The notes beneath the pieces were generated by a model. That model did not search any database and was not told the origin of the DNA. It saw nothing but the letters and a program-made list of their open reading frames with translations. From an uncultured Lacinutrix sp. (GTDB taxonomy: Bacteria > Bacteroidota > Bacteroidia > Flavobacteriales > Flavobacteriaceae), in NCBI GenBank assembly GCA_937129145.1, contig CAKZMU010000031.1, positions 1 through 64,000 of the forward strand: a stretch of 64,000 nt of DNA. Reading direction: 5' to 3'. Each line of letters begins with the position of its first letter. Position 1 is the first letter of the stretch. The translations under genes and the position numbers were made by a program. Shown here in pieces: positions 50,324-59,635 of the stretch.

Positions 50324-50965
50324 CTAGTCTAGTTTATTGATATAGTAATCTTTGTACTTTGTTTTATCAAAGGTAAACAAGGTTTTTGACAATGGCTCGT
50401 TAGTTTTAAAAGAATTAACAGTAATCGTGGTTTTGGTGTTGTTGGCACCAACTTCAATAAGGTTGTAAATGTGTTTTGTTTTTACATCTATACCTAAAAG
50501 CACATTTTTAATTTCAGAGTTTGAGTCAATAGGAATTAACTTCACATACTGAATTTTTCTACCCTTAACATTCTGTACGATATCCATTTCATAGTTATAA
50601 CCATCTTGGTAAAACGATAACATTTTGCTAGGAGTTATGGTCGTTTCGTCTTCGGTGTTTTCACTAGAAATAGTTACTTCTTCATCCTCAGGGCTTATAT
50701 TGTAAAGTGTTTTACCATCAAAAATCCTTGTGATTCCAAACGCATTTAAAACATATTTATCACCTTGAAGTATCACGTCGCCACGCATTTCTTGTTTAAT
50801 GTTTTCTTCGGTGTTTATTAGAACGTATTTAAAATCTATTGATACATTTTCATAACCCTTAGTAATAGTATTTACATCGTCTAACAGTTTTTTTGCTTCA
50901 TTGGCATTTTGTGAAAACACAAATGTTTGGCTAATTAAAATTAATGCAATTAATATCTTTTTCAT
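50324..50965 (-). CDS. lolA: Outer-membrane lipoprotein carrier protein LolA
   Basis: A 213-residue exported protein. A signal peptide (MKKILIALILISQTFVFSQ) precedes the LolA beta-half-barrel, seen in NVSIDFKYVLINTEENIKQE, MRGDVILQGDKYVLNAFGI and YFTFDKTKYKDY-like end segments. LolA ferries lipoproteins across the periplasm. The gene lies between ftsK and lptF/G, which is a familiar arrangement in Bacteroidota. Confidence 0.92.
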   Translation of the reverse strand: MKKILIALILISQTFVFSQNANEAKKLLDDVNTITKGYENVSIDFKYVLINTEENIKQEMRGDVILQGDKYVLNAFGITRIFDGKTLYNISPEDEEVTISSENTEDETTITPSKMLSFYQDGYNYEMDIVQNVKGRKIQYVKLIPIDSNSEIKNVLLGIDVKTKHIYNLIEVGANNTKTTITVNSFKTNEPLSKTLFTFDKTKYKDYYINKLD

Positions 50966-50983
50966 TTTTATAACTTATATTTT

Positions 50984-53413
50984 TTATCCTTTTTCGTTTG
51001 CTAGAAGCTGGTCTAGAGCAGCTAAATCTGGTACTAACACTTGTCTTGCTTTACTACCTTCAAACTGACCAACAATGCCAGCAGCTTCTAATTGGTCAAT
51101 TAATCGTCCAGCTCTATTATAGCCTAATTTTAGTTTTCGTTGTAAGAGCGAAGCAGAACCTTGTTGTGCAGTTACTATAACTTCGGCAGCTTCCCTAAAC
51201 AACTTATCTCTATCGGAAATATTTACATCAATACTTGTGCCAGTTTCTTCACCAACAAATTCAGGTAATAAATGCGCATCTGGATAGGCTTTTTGCGAAC
51301 CTATAAATTCTGTGATGCGTTCTACTTCAGGTGTGTCTACAAACGCACATTGTAGTCTAATCATATCGTTACCTTGTGTATATAACATATCACCACGACC
51401 AATTAATTGGTCGGCCCCAGAGCCATCTAAAATCGTTCTTGAATCTATTTTTGATGTTACCCTAAAAGCTATTCTTGCAGGAAAATTGGCTTTTATAATA
51501 CCAGTAATTACGTTTACCGAAGGACGTTGTGTGGCGATAATTAAATGTATGCCAATGGCACGTGCTAATTGTGCTAAACGCGCAATAGGTGTTTCTACTT
51601 CTTTGCCAGCGGTCATTATTAAATCGGCAAACTCATCAACCACCAATACGATATACGGTAGAAATTGGTGACCGTCATTTGGATTTAGTTTTCTTGCTCT
51701 AAACTTCTCGTTATACTCTTTTAGATTTCTACAAAAGGCATTTTTAAGCAATTCATAACGATTATCCATTTCAATACACAAAGAATTAAGTGTATTGATA
51801 ACTTTGGTATTATCAGTAATAATCGCTTCTTCGCTATCTGGTAATTTTGCTAGATAATGTCTTTCTATTTTGTTGAAAAGGGTTAACTCTACCTTTTTTG
51901 GGTCAACCAACACAAACTTGACTTCTGCTGGATGCTTTTTGTAAAGTAATGAGGTTAGGACTGCATTTAATCCAACCGATTTTCCTTGTCCAGTAGCACC
52001 AGCCATCAATAAGTGAGGCATTTTAGCCAAATCCACCACAAAGGTTTCGTTGCTAATGGTTTTACCAAGAGCAATTGGTAATTCCATTTGTGATTTCTGG
52101 AATTTTTGCGAGGCAATTACCGAATGCATAGAAACTATCGTAGCATTTTTGTTTGGCACCTCTATACCAATTGTGCCTTTACCAGGAATTGGTGCAATAA
52201 TACGAATACCCAAAGCGGATAAAGACAAGGCAATATCATCTTCTAGGTTTTTAATTTTTGAAATTCTCACACCAGCTTCAGGAACAATTTCGTACAACGT
52301 TACTGTTGGGCCAATAGTTGCTTTTATGCTTGAGATACCAATTTTATAGTTGTTGAGCGTATTGACAATTTTGTTTTTGTTTTCTTCAAGCTCTTCTTGA
52401 TTAATGGTAATACTTTCGGTATTGTATTTTTTTAGAAGGTCTAAAGGCGGAAACTTATAATTTCCAAGCTCTAGAGTAGGGTCGAAGCGACCAAAATCTT
52501 CAACTAATTTATCAGCAAGATTATCAGTTTCAGACTTTTCTTCTTTAACAGCTTCTACCTCCATTTCCATGGCGTCAGCTTCCTCTTGTTTGGCTATTTC
52601 TACCTCAAGTTCTTTTTTAGGGTCTGGTGTTTTTTTCTTTTTTTTGTCTCTACTTGAGTGATTTTCTATGGTAGGTTTTAAATTTTCTAATGGAATTTCA
52701 AACGCAGATTTGATATCTTCGGCTTCAGCTGACAAATTATTATCTATTGGGACAAATTCTGAATCTTCCGAATTCATATTTTTTTCCTTGGCGAAATCTT
52801 TTTTCAATTCTTTTTTTGCAGAATTGAAAAATTTACCAAAATGCTGCGGCGTTAATTTAAAACGAATGGCTAAATAGGCAATTAAGCACAGTAATAGCAG
52901 AAGTACTGTTCCTATTTTGCCAATATAGTCTTGTAGAAAATCATTAAGTTCAAACCCAACTGTGCCTCCTAATATTGGTGTTTTACTTGAAGCAAACCCA
53001 AACACCACCGAAACCCAAACAACACTCAAAGTGCCCCAAAACCAATGACGCCAAAGACGTGCTTTATTTATGTTGAGCAACACATAAATTCCTGATAAAA
53101 ATATCAAGCCTGAAAATATAAATGATGCGACACCAAAACCTTTATAGATAAACAAATCACTTACCCAAGCACCAAACTTGCTCATCCAGTTTTGAGCTTC
53201 AATCTCTCGTGAGGTAAATTGATTTAGTACACTTTGGTCTGCTTGTCCAGTAAAAAAGAAGGATAAAAAAGCCAGAAACAACAAGATACCAAGAATTAAC
53301 AGCAAGCTACCAAAAACCAATTTTTGCTGATTGGTTAATGATAAATTGGGCTTTTTTCTTTTGGAGGTTGTTTTCTTTTTAGTTGTTTTAGCTCTGGTTT
53401 TCTTCTTGGCCAT
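50984..53413 (-). CDS. ftsK: DNA translocase FtsK
   Basis: An 809-residue septal DNA pump. Four or five N-terminal membrane helices (about 30-190) are followed by a charged linker and the RecA-like motor, with Walker A GATGQGKSVGLN (about 470) and Walker B LVVDEFADL. The winged-helix gamma domain (LKLGYNRAGRLIDQLEAAGIVG) that reads KOPS-type sequences is at the C terminus. The Lys-rich N terminus (MAKKKTRAKTTKKKTTSKRK) is common here. It is in an operon with lolA and lptF/G; a -7 box TATTTTTG sits upstream (53433-53440). Confidence 0.97.
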   Translation of the reverse strand: MAKKKTRAKTTKKKTTSKRKKPNLSLTNQQKLVFGSLLLILGILLFLAFLSFFFTGQADQSVLNQFTSREIEAQNWMSKFGAWVSDLFIYKGFGVASFIFSGLIFLSGIYVLLNINKARLWRHWFWGTLSVVWVSVVFGFASSKTPILGGTVGFELNDFLQDYIGKIGTVLLLLLCLIAYLAIRFKLTPQHFGKFFNSAKKELKKDFAKEKNMNSEDSEFVPIDNNLSAEAEDIKSAFEIPLENLKPTIENHSSRDKKKKKTPDPKKELEVEIAKQEEADAMEMEVEAVKEEKSETDNLADKLVEDFGRFDPTLELGNYKFPPLDLLKKYNTESITINQEELEENKNKIVNTLNNYKIGISSIKATIGPTVTLYEIVPEAGVRISKIKNLEDDIALSLSALGIRIIAPIPGKGTIGIEVPNKNATIVSMHSVIASQKFQKSQMELPIALGKTISNETFVVDLAKMPHLLMAGATGQGKSVGLNAVLTSLLYKKHPAEVKFVLVDPKKVELTLFNKIERHYLAKLPDSEEAIITDNTKVINTLNSLCIEMDNRYELLKNAFCRNLKEYNEKFRARKLNPNDGHQFLPYIVLVVDEFADLIMTAGKEVETPIARLAQLARAIGIHLIIATQRPSVNVITGIIKANFPARIAFRVTSKIDSRTILDGSGADQLIGRGDMLYTQGNDMIRLQCAFVDTPEVERITEFIGSQKAYPDAHLLPEFVGEETGTSIDVNISDRDKLFREAAEVIVTAQQGSASLLQRKLKLGYNRAGRLIDQLEAAGIVGQFEGSKARQVLVPDLAALDQLLANEKG

Positions 53414-53475
53414 TAATCCCTTTTAATTGTAACAAAAATACAAATTACAAACGTTTATCCTACACCTTATAGTAT

Positions 53476-53844
53476 TTAAAAAATCTTTGGAATGTAAATT
53501 ATTAAACCAATAATTATGGCAGTTATTGCAAATATAAATACTGCACCTGCAGATATATCTTTTATCAGCCCTATTTTCTTGTGATATTCTGGATGAATAA
53601 AGTCTGCTATTTCCTCAATGGCCGAATTAATACCTTCTACAGTCATAATTAATCCAATCACTAAAATTTGTATTATCCATTCGGTAGTCGACAGTTCAAA
53701 ATAAAGCCCTGCAATAGTCATAAAAATTGCTATTACAAACTGTACTTGTATGCTTGCTTCATTTTTTATTAAATGAAAAGCACCTTTAAAAGCAAAACCA
53801 ACACTTTTAATTCTGCCAATAAAAAAAGATGGTTTTTTAGTCAT
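53476..53844 (-). CDS. dgkA: Diacylglycerol/undecaprenol kinase family protein
   Basis: A 122-residue three-helix membrane protein of the DgkA family. The signature NSAIEEIADFIHPEYHKKIGL, followed by KDISAGAVFIFAI, carries the conserved Glu and Asn of the active site. Gram-positive-like members phosphorylate undecaprenol rather than diacylglycerol, and which substrate applies here is not clear. It overlaps the upstream tpx gene by 8 bases and precedes ftsK by 62 bases. Confidence 0.93.
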   Translation of the reverse strand: MTKKPSFFIGRIKSVGFAFKGAFHLIKNEASIQVQFVIAIFMTIAGLYFELSTTEWIIQILVIGLIMTVEGINSAIEEIADFIHPEYHKKIGLIKDISAGAVFIFAITAIIIGLIIYIPKIF

Positions 53845-54343
53845 TGTTTAATGCATCTAAAGCAGCTTCGTAATTGGGCTCATCTACTGTTTCAGGTACT
53901 TGCTCAGTATATAGCACAGTATTGTCTTCGTTTAACACAATCACACATCTTGAGTGTAATGCTTCAAGTGGACCGTCGATAAAATTTAATTCGTATGTTT
54001 TTCCGAAGCTACCATCTTTATAATCAGAAAGCATAACCACATTGTCTATACCTTCAGCACCACAAAAACGTGCTTGTGCAAATGGTAAATCTCTAGAAAT
54101 ACAGAGGACTTTGGTATTTTCCATTTGTGAGGCTTTTTTGTTGAATTCCCTAACAGACTGCGCACAAGTGCCTGTGTCAATACTTGGAAAAATATTCAAT
54201 ACTTTTTTTGAGCCTTTAAAATCTGATAGTGATTTGGTGGACAAATCGGTAGTAGTCAGTGAAAAATCTTTTGTTATTGTGCCAACTTCTGGTAAGTTTC
54301 CAGAGGTGTTTATCTCGTTTCCTTTTAGGGTTACTTTTGCCAT
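53837..54343 (-). CDS. tpx: Thiol peroxidase Tpx (atypical 2-Cys)
   Basis: A 168-residue peroxiredoxin that reduces hydroperoxides with thioredoxin. The peroxidatic Cys60 lies in SIDTGTCAQSV and the resolving Cys94 in FAQARFCGAEG, the normal Tpx pair. Length is standard. It overlaps dgkA by 8 bases and follows an AhpC gene, so two peroxide enzymes stand side by side. Confidence 0.96.
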   Translation of the reverse strand: MAKVTLKGNEINTSGNLPEVGTITKDFSLTTTDLSTKSLSDFKGSKKVLNIFPSIDTGTCAQSVREFNKKASQMENTKVLCISRDLPFAQARFCGAEGIDNVVMLSDYKDGSFGKTYELNFIDGPLEALHSRCVIVLNEDNTVLYTEQVPETVDEPNYEAALDALNND

Positions 54344-54391
54344 GATATTATGTTTTAAATATGAATTTAAAAATAAGAATAATAAAACAGA

Positions 54392-54417
54392 AAAACCACT
54401 TCAACTGAAGTGGTTTT
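54392..54417 (-). terminator. Terminator of the AhpC gene
   Basis: A 12-base stem (AAAACCACTTCA and its complement) with a two-base AC at the tip. On the minus strand it ends in T residues, 24 bases after the stop. Confidence 0.85.
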
Positions 54418-54440
54418 AATAAGTTTTTTTAAGCAATTGC

Positions 54441-55073
54441 TTAGTGCGAAGCTAAATATTCAGCAGTCGATTTGTGGTCTGCTTTCATACCTTCTGAACC
54501 TTTGCTCCAGTTTGCTGGACACACTTCGCCATTTTCTTCAAAGAATTGTAAAGCATCAACCATACGCAACGCTTCATCAACGTTTCTTCCTAATGGTAAA
54601 TCGTTTACCAATTGATGACGTACTGTACCTTCTTTATCAATTAAGAATAAACCTCTGTATGCGATTAATTCACCTTCAGATTGTAGCATATCATTTTCAT
54701 CATAATATGTTTCACCAGCTAAAACATCGTAGTTTGCAGATATAGTTTTATTGGTATCTGCAACTAAAGGATACGTTACACCTTTAATACCACCATGACC
54801 TTTGTCCATTTGTAACCAACCAAAGTGAGATTGCTCAGTATCGGTTGATACACCAACGACAGCAACGTCACGAGATTCAAAATCTGCTAATCTGCTTTGA
54901 AACGCATGCAATTCTGTTGGGCATACAAATGTGAAATCTTTTGGGTAAAAGAAAAGCACTACATATTTTTTACCTAAATATTGGTCTAATGAAAAGTTTT
55001 CAGCAAATTCGCAGCCATTTACTACTGCTTGTGCGTTAAATTTTGGAGCTTTTTGTCCTACTAATACTGCCAT
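54441..55073 (-). CDS. Peroxiredoxin (AhpC/typical 2-Cys)
   Basis: A 210-residue typical 2-Cys peroxiredoxin. The active site FYPKDFTFVCPTELHAFQ has peroxidatic Cys51. The resolving Cys185 is in NGEVCPANW near the C terminus, and GGLG-like and YF-type sensitivity motifs are only partly present. It detoxifies H2O2 and alkyl peroxides with a thioredoxin or AhpF partner, not encoded nearby. A -7 box TATATTTG (55110-55117) suggests its own promoter. Confidence 0.96.
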   Translation of the reverse strand: MAVLVGQKAPKFNAQAVVNGCEFAENFSLDQYLGKKYVVLFFYPKDFTFVCPTELHAFQSRLADFESRDVAVVGVSTDTEQSHFGWLQMDKGHGGIKGVTYPLVADTNKTISANYDVLAGETYYDENDMLQSEGELIAYRGLFLIDKEGTVRHQLVNDLPLGRNVDEALRMVDALQFFEENGEVCPANWSKGSEGMKADHKSTAEYLASH

Positions 55074-55174
55074 TTTTATTGTTGTTTAAGTTTATTAATA
55101 ATTTGAATACAAATATACATAACAACATAGGTTGAAATGGCGATAGTAATTAAAATTTTTTATGAACCAATAAG

Positions 55175-56662
55175 TTATTCTGATTTTGTGGTAAGCTGCT
55201 TAATTTTAATTGAGAATGCAGCAAACAATAATGTTGTAAACGGACTTAACCAGTTAAAAATGGCAAAGAAGAAATAATCAACTACTGGAACACCCAGCAC
55301 ACCACTTTGATAAGCCCCACAGGTGTTCCAAGGTACTAATACCGAAGTTACTGTACCTGAATCCTCTAAAGTTCTGCTTAAGTTTTCAGGAGCAAGACCT
55401 TTATCTTCATAAGCTTTTTTAAACATTTTTCCTGGTACAACCAATGCTAAATATTGGTCGGAAGCAGTGACATTTAAGGCTAAACAACTCGCTACTGTAC
55501 TTGCAAATAAACCAAAGGTTGTTGTGGCTAAACTTAGTAAAGCTGAACTAATTCGTGCTAAAGCACCAATAGCATCCATTACACCACCAAATACCATGGC
55601 ACAAATAATTAGCCAAATTGTACCAAGCATTCCTGCCATTCCACCAGCTGTAAATAAATCGTTTAATTCAGCACTTGTGGTTACTACTGCTGAATCCACT
55701 GTCATAGCGTTCATAATTCCTTGGTAAGCCGATTGAAATGTCAAACTATCAGCTTGAGCTACAGACATTACTATTTCTGGTTGTGCAATTATTGCAGCAA
55801 CGGCACCTAATAGTGTCCCTAATAATAAGGCAACTAATGGTGGAGTTTTTTTGATAATCATTACAATTACAGCTATTGGAACCAAAAATAACCACGGAGA
55901 TACATTAAATGCTGAATCAATAGCTGATAGTTTATCTGAAATATCAGGTGAGCCATTGGTATCAATACTTAACCCAATAATGATAAAGACTATTAAAGTA
56001 ACTATTATTGTTGGTACTGTAGTTAATGCCATGTATTTGATATGGTCAAATAATTCACCTCCAGCCATAGCTGGAGCTAGGTTAGTAGTATCACTCATAG
56101 GAGACATTTTATCTCCAAAGTATGCTCCAGACAGTACAGCACCTGCTGTCATTCCCATAGAAATCCCTAATGTTTCTCCAATTCCTACTAAAGCAATACC
56201 AACAGTTGCAGAAGTTGTCCAACTGCTACCAGTAGCTATTGAAATGATGGCGCAAATAATAACACTAGCTGCTAAAAATATGGTTGGATTTAGAATTTGT
56301 AATCCATAATAAATCATTGACGGTATAATACCACTAATTAACCATGTTCCCGCTAGTGCGCCAACCATTAATAAAATAAGAATAGCTCCAGTTGTTGACT
56401 TAACATTTTTAGCAACTTCTTCAAGCATTTGCTTATATGATACCTTATTATAAAAACCAACAATGGCTGCTACAGCTGCACCAAGTAATAAAACAAATTG
56501 GTTACTTCCACTTAATGCATCATCTCCATATACATAAATATTATAAGCTAACATACCAACAAGCGCAAACACAGGAATTAATGCTTCCCAAATATTCAGT
56601 TCTACGTTTTCAACAATATGTTCGTCTTGCGGTTGTCTAGGTTTTATATCTTGGCTTTCCAT
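55175..56662 (-). CDS. Na+/H+ antiporter NhaC family protein
   Basis: A 495-residue inner-membrane protein with about 11-13 helices of the NhaC family. Family landmarks are ATGSSWTTSATVGIALVGIG, GAYFGDKMSPMSDTTNLAPA, and the C-terminal SRTLEDSGTVTSVLVPWNTCG. It exchanges Na+ for H+ (some relatives exchange malate and lactate) to control pH and sodium, which is useful for a marine-type cell. It is a single gene, divergent from the YdjM-like gene across 88 bases. Confidence 0.93.
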   Translation of the reverse strand: MESQDIKPRQPQDEHIVENVELNIWEALIPVFALVGMLAYNIYVYGDDALSGSNQFVLLLGAAVAAIVGFYNKVSYKQMLEEVAKNVKSTTGAILILLMVGALAGTWLISGIIPSMIYYGLQILNPTIFLAASVIICAIISIATGSSWTTSATVGIALVGIGETLGISMGMTAGAVLSGAYFGDKMSPMSDTTNLAPAMAGGELFDHIKYMALTTVPTIIVTLIVFIIIGLSIDTNGSPDISDKLSAIDSAFNVSPWLFLVPIAVIVMIIKKTPPLVALLLGTLLGAVAAIIAQPEIVMSVAQADSLTFQSAYQGIMNAMTVDSAVVTTSAELNDLFTAGGMAGMLGTIWLIICAMVFGGVMDAIGALARISSALLSLATTTFGLFASTVASCLALNVTASDQYLALVVPGKMFKKAYEDKGLAPENLSRTLEDSGTVTSVLVPWNTCGAYQSGVLGVPVVDYFFFAIFNWLSPFTTLLFAAFSIKIKQLTTKSE

Positions 56663-56732
56663 AAATGTTTAGTTAGTTTTGCATTGTAATGTTACGATTT
56701 TCGCTTTAGCTATGCAAATCGAAATACTTCAT

Positions 56733-56741
56733 TACATTTGC
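56733..56741 (+). promoter_or_regulatory. -7 box of the YdjM-like gene
   Basis: TACATTTGC fits TAnnTTTG and lies 9 bases before the ATG at 56751. This argues that the longer reading frame from 56679 is not the true start. No clear -33 TTG was found. Confidence 0.45.
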
Positions 56742-56750
56742 TTTCCAAAT

Positions 56751-57785
56751 ATGGATTCAATTACTCAAATAGTTTTAGGAGCTGCATGTGGCGAAGTTGC
56801 CTTAGGTAAAAAAATAGGTAACAAAGCGTTACTCTTTGGAGCTATTGGTGGTACCATTCCTGATTTAGATGTGTTTGTTGGTCGTTGGTTTTACAACAAT
56901 GAAATAGACATTATGGCGTTCCACAGAGGCTTTATGCATTCCATTTTGTTTACTATTATTGGTGCTTTTGTGTTTGGTTGGCTGGTTTTTAAATTGTACG
57001 ATAAAGGAAAACGAAAAGGAACAACCACCAAGAAAGGTTGGATTTGGCTGTTCTTTTTATCGCTGTTTACACATCCTATTTTAGATAGTTTTACACCATA
57101 TGGCACACAATTATTTGCGCCATTTAGTGATTACCGTGTAGCATTTAACAATATTTCTGTTGCTGACCCAATGTACACTTTGCCATTTTTCTTTTGTATG
57201 ATTGTATTGCTATTTTATAAAAGAAATACAGAAAAGCGCAAATTATGGTTAAAATTAGGGTTGGGGATAAGTTCGGTTTATTTGTTGTTTACTTTGGTGA
57301 ATAAGGTGTATGTCAATTCGGTTTATAAAAAAACGTTGCAGTCTGAAGGAATTTCATATTTACGATATCAAACTCAACCAACCATTTTCAATAATATTTT
57401 ATGGTATGGCGTTGCTGAAACGGAAACAGAATACCATTTGGGCTTTTATTCCATTCTTGATAAAAGTAGTCAAATAACTAATTGGAAAGTTATAAGCAAA
57501 AAGAATGATTTATTACCAATGAACGATACAGATTTGGCAAAATTAGCATGGTTTAGCAATGATTATTACACAGTTAGAACTACTAAAAAAGATAACGAAT
57601 ATAAATATTGCGATTTAAGATATCCTTTATTGAACCCAGATGATGTAGAATCATCGTTATTTACCTTTAGGGTTTATAAAAATGGCTCACGTTGGGATAT
57701 GAAAAATAGTGGGCCAGACTTTGATGAAAACACAACTGCATCCTCATTGTTTGGACCAATGATACAGCGTTTAAAAGGCCAATAA
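56751..57785 (+). CDS. YdjM/DUF457-type membrane metal-dependent hydrolase
   Basis: A 344-residue membrane protein of the YdjM/LexA-regulated hydrolase family (DUF457). The N terminus MDSITQIVLGAACGEVALG and the His/Asp set in GTIPDLDVFVGRW, FHRGFMHSILF and LFTHPILDSFTPYGTQLF form the probable metal site. About five helices lie in the first 200 residues and a soluble region follows. The frame is open upstream to 56679, but that part contains the promoter, so ATG 56751 is preferred. The substrate is unknown. Confidence 0.9.
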   Translation: MDSITQIVLGAACGEVALGKKIGNKALLFGAIGGTIPDLDVFVGRWFYNNEIDIMAFHRGFMHSILFTIIGAFVFGWLVFKLYDKGKRKGTTTKKGWIWLFFLSLFTHPILDSFTPYGTQLFAPFSDYRVAFNNISVADPMYTLPFFFCMIVLLFYKRNTEKRKLWLKLGLGISSVYLLFTLVNKVYVNSVYKKTLQSEGISYLRYQTQPTIFNNILWYGVAETETEYHLGFYSILDKSSQITNWKVISKKNDLLPMNDTDLAKLAWFSNDYYTVRTTKKDNEYKYCDLRYPLLNPDDVESSLFTFRVYKNGSRWDMKNSGPDFDENTTASSLFGPMIQRLKGQ

Positions 57786-57786
57786 A

Positions 57787-59010
57787 CTAAACTACCTCCG
57801 CAGGTTTTGCATTTAAAACATTGAGTTTCTCCATACAATCTCTCATCATATTATATGTACGTTCAATATCTGCATCCAAACCAATAGAGAATCTAATCAG
57901 TCCATCGCTCAATCTCATTTCGTCTCGTTCTTCATCAGGTATTTCAGATGATGTTGAACTTCCAGGAGCAGAGAACAAAGTTTTATAAAACCCTAAACTT
58001 ACTGCCAAATACCCAAGGTTTTTTTCTTGCATCATTTCCATGAGTTCATTAGCTTTATCAATAGAGCCAACATCGATGGTCAGCATGCCTCCAAAGCCAT
58101 ATTTGTCGTGCATCATGGATTTGAAAAGCTTGTGTGAAGGATGCGATTTTAATCCAGGATACACAGTTTTTAAACCATCCTGTTCAAATTTTTCAGCTAA
58201 ATACATAGCATTTTGGCTATGCTGTTGCATTCTAATGTGCAGCGTTCTTAAGTTTTTAAGTACTGAGGCAGAACGTAAGCTATCCATTGTAGAACCTAGT
58301 AACATGCATGCACCATCATTGACGTTTCGTAAATCGTCAATAAATTCCTGAGTGCCACAAATAACACCAGCAACCGTATCAGACGACCCATTAATGAATT
58401 TCGTTAAACTATGTACCACGACATCTGCACCTAGTTTAGCAGGAGAAATGGATAGTGGTGAAAATGTATTATCGACTACCAATTTTAAATTATGTTTCTT
58501 GGCTATTTTGGCTAATCCTTTTATATCTGCTACTTCCAATAATGGATTGCTAACAGATTCGCAATAAATGATTTTAGTGTTTTTAGTGATTGAAGCTTCT
58601 ACAACTTCCAGTTTTGTTATATCAACAAACGAGGTGTCAATATTAAATTTTGGAGTGAAATTCTTTAAGAATGCATATGTACCACCATAAATAGTTCTGC
58701 TTGAAATTACATGGTCTCCAGCATTGCAAAGTTGCATGATTACTGGTGTAATGGCGCCCATTCCTGAGGCTGTTACTGTGGCAGTTTCTGTACCTTCCAT
58801 TGCTGCCAAGGCTTCTCCTAGATATAGATTGGAAGGTGAGGAGTGACGTGAGTACAAATAGCAACCATCTGCATTACCTTCAAAGGTATCGAACATGGTT
58901 TTTGCTGAAAGGAACGTATAGGTTGATGAATCGGAAACGGAAGGGTTTACACCTCCAAATTCCCCAAAGTACTGTAGGTCTTGTATGTTGTTTGCTGGTT
59001 TAAATGACAT
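57787..59010 (-). CDS. Methionine gamma-lyase-like PLP enzyme
   Basis: A 407-residue Cys/Met-metabolism PLP enzyme. PLP contacts are TASGMGAITPVIMQLCNAGD, the Tyr of RTIYGGTYAF, the Asp in LVVDNTFSPL, and the Schiff-base Lys in VVHSLTKFINGSSD. The C terminus has GLIRFSIGLD. It differs from the 32.3-kb paralogue by a longer N terminus and a CYLYSRHSSPSNLYL segment. Methionine gamma-lyase or O-acetylhomoserine sulfhydrylase are the likeliest activities. It is divergent from an Lrp regulator, so control by amino-acid supply is likely. Confidence 0.88.
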   Translation of the reverse strand: MSFKPANNIQDLQYFGEFGGVNPSVSDSSTYTFLSAKTMFDTFEGNADGCYLYSRHSSPSNLYLGEALAAMEGTETATVTASGMGAITPVIMQLCNAGDHVISSRTIYGGTYAFLKNFTPKFNIDTSFVDITKLEVVEASITKNTKIIYCESVSNPLLEVADIKGLAKIAKKHNLKLVVDNTFSPLSISPAKLGADVVVHSLTKFINGSSDTVAGVICGTQEFIDDLRNVNDGACMLLGSTMDSLRSASVLKNLRTLHIRMQQHSQNAMYLAEKFEQDGLKTVYPGLKSHPSHKLFKSMMHDKYGFGGMLTIDVGSIDKANELMEMMQEKNLGYLAVSLGFYKTLFSAPGSSTSSEIPDEERDEMRLSDGLIRFSIGLDADIERTYNMMRDCMEKLNVLNAKPAEVV

Positions 59011-59173
59011 AGCTTCAAATTTTATAGTTCTATACTACAAAGTTCAGTTATATAGGAATAATAATCAATAGATAATGTGTAGTTTAGAAAATAAAACTGC
59101 ATTACATCGATTAAATTGAAAAATTTTAATTGTTTTGTTTAATATGGTAGATTATTCTGAAAAAATATCGATT

Positions 59174-59632
59174 ATGAAATTTGATGCTATTGATAATAAC
59201 CTCTTAGAATTATTGCAAGAAGATAGTAAACAAACAAATAAAGAGCTATCTAATAAACTAATGCTTTCGGTAACAGCTGTTTATGAGCGTATTAAAAAGC
59301 TTGAAAAAGCTGGCGTTATTGAAAAGTATGTGGCTTTAGTTAATAAAGAAAAGGTCAATAAATCGTTTGTTGCGTTTTGTAGTATTAAATTGGTAAAACA
59401 TTCTCAAGATTATGTGATACAATTTGAAAAAGAAGTAGCTAGACTAAACGAGGTTGTAGAATGCTACCATATAAGTGGCGATTATGACTATTTATTAAAG
59501 GTGTTTGTTAGCGATATGGAGGCCTTTAGGGAATTTATGGTAAAAAAACTTACAACAATAGATCATATTGGCAGTACACACAGTTCGTTTATGATTAATG
59601 AAGTAAAACATACTACTGCTATAAATTTATAA
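59174..59632 (+). CDS. Lrp/AsnC family transcriptional regulator
   Basis: A 152-residue regulator. The N-terminal winged helix is seen in FDAIDNNLLELLQEDSKQTN and SVTAVYERIKKLEKAGVIEK. The C-terminal RAM (ACT-like) domain carries NEVVECYHISGDYDYLLKVF, where amino-acid ligands bind. Starts at 59135 (TTG) and 59144 (ATG) are also open; I prefer ATG 59174 because the family begins MKFD-x-ID. It is divergent from the methionine gamma-lyase-like gene, the usual layout for Lrp and its target. The CPBP gene follows after 3 bases. Confidence 0.92.
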   Translation: MKFDAIDNNLLELLQEDSKQTNKELSNKLMLSVTAVYERIKKLEKAGVIEKYVALVNKEKVNKSFVAFCSIKLVKHSQDYVIQFEKEVARLNEVVECYHISGDYDYLLKVFVSDMEAFREFMVKKLTTIDHIGSTHSSFMINEVKHTTAINL

Positions 59633-59635
59633 GGA

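Noticed and set aside
56679-56750. Upstream extension of the YdjM-like protein
   Set aside because: It contains a TACATTTGC promoter box, and the family N terminus begins at ATG 56751.
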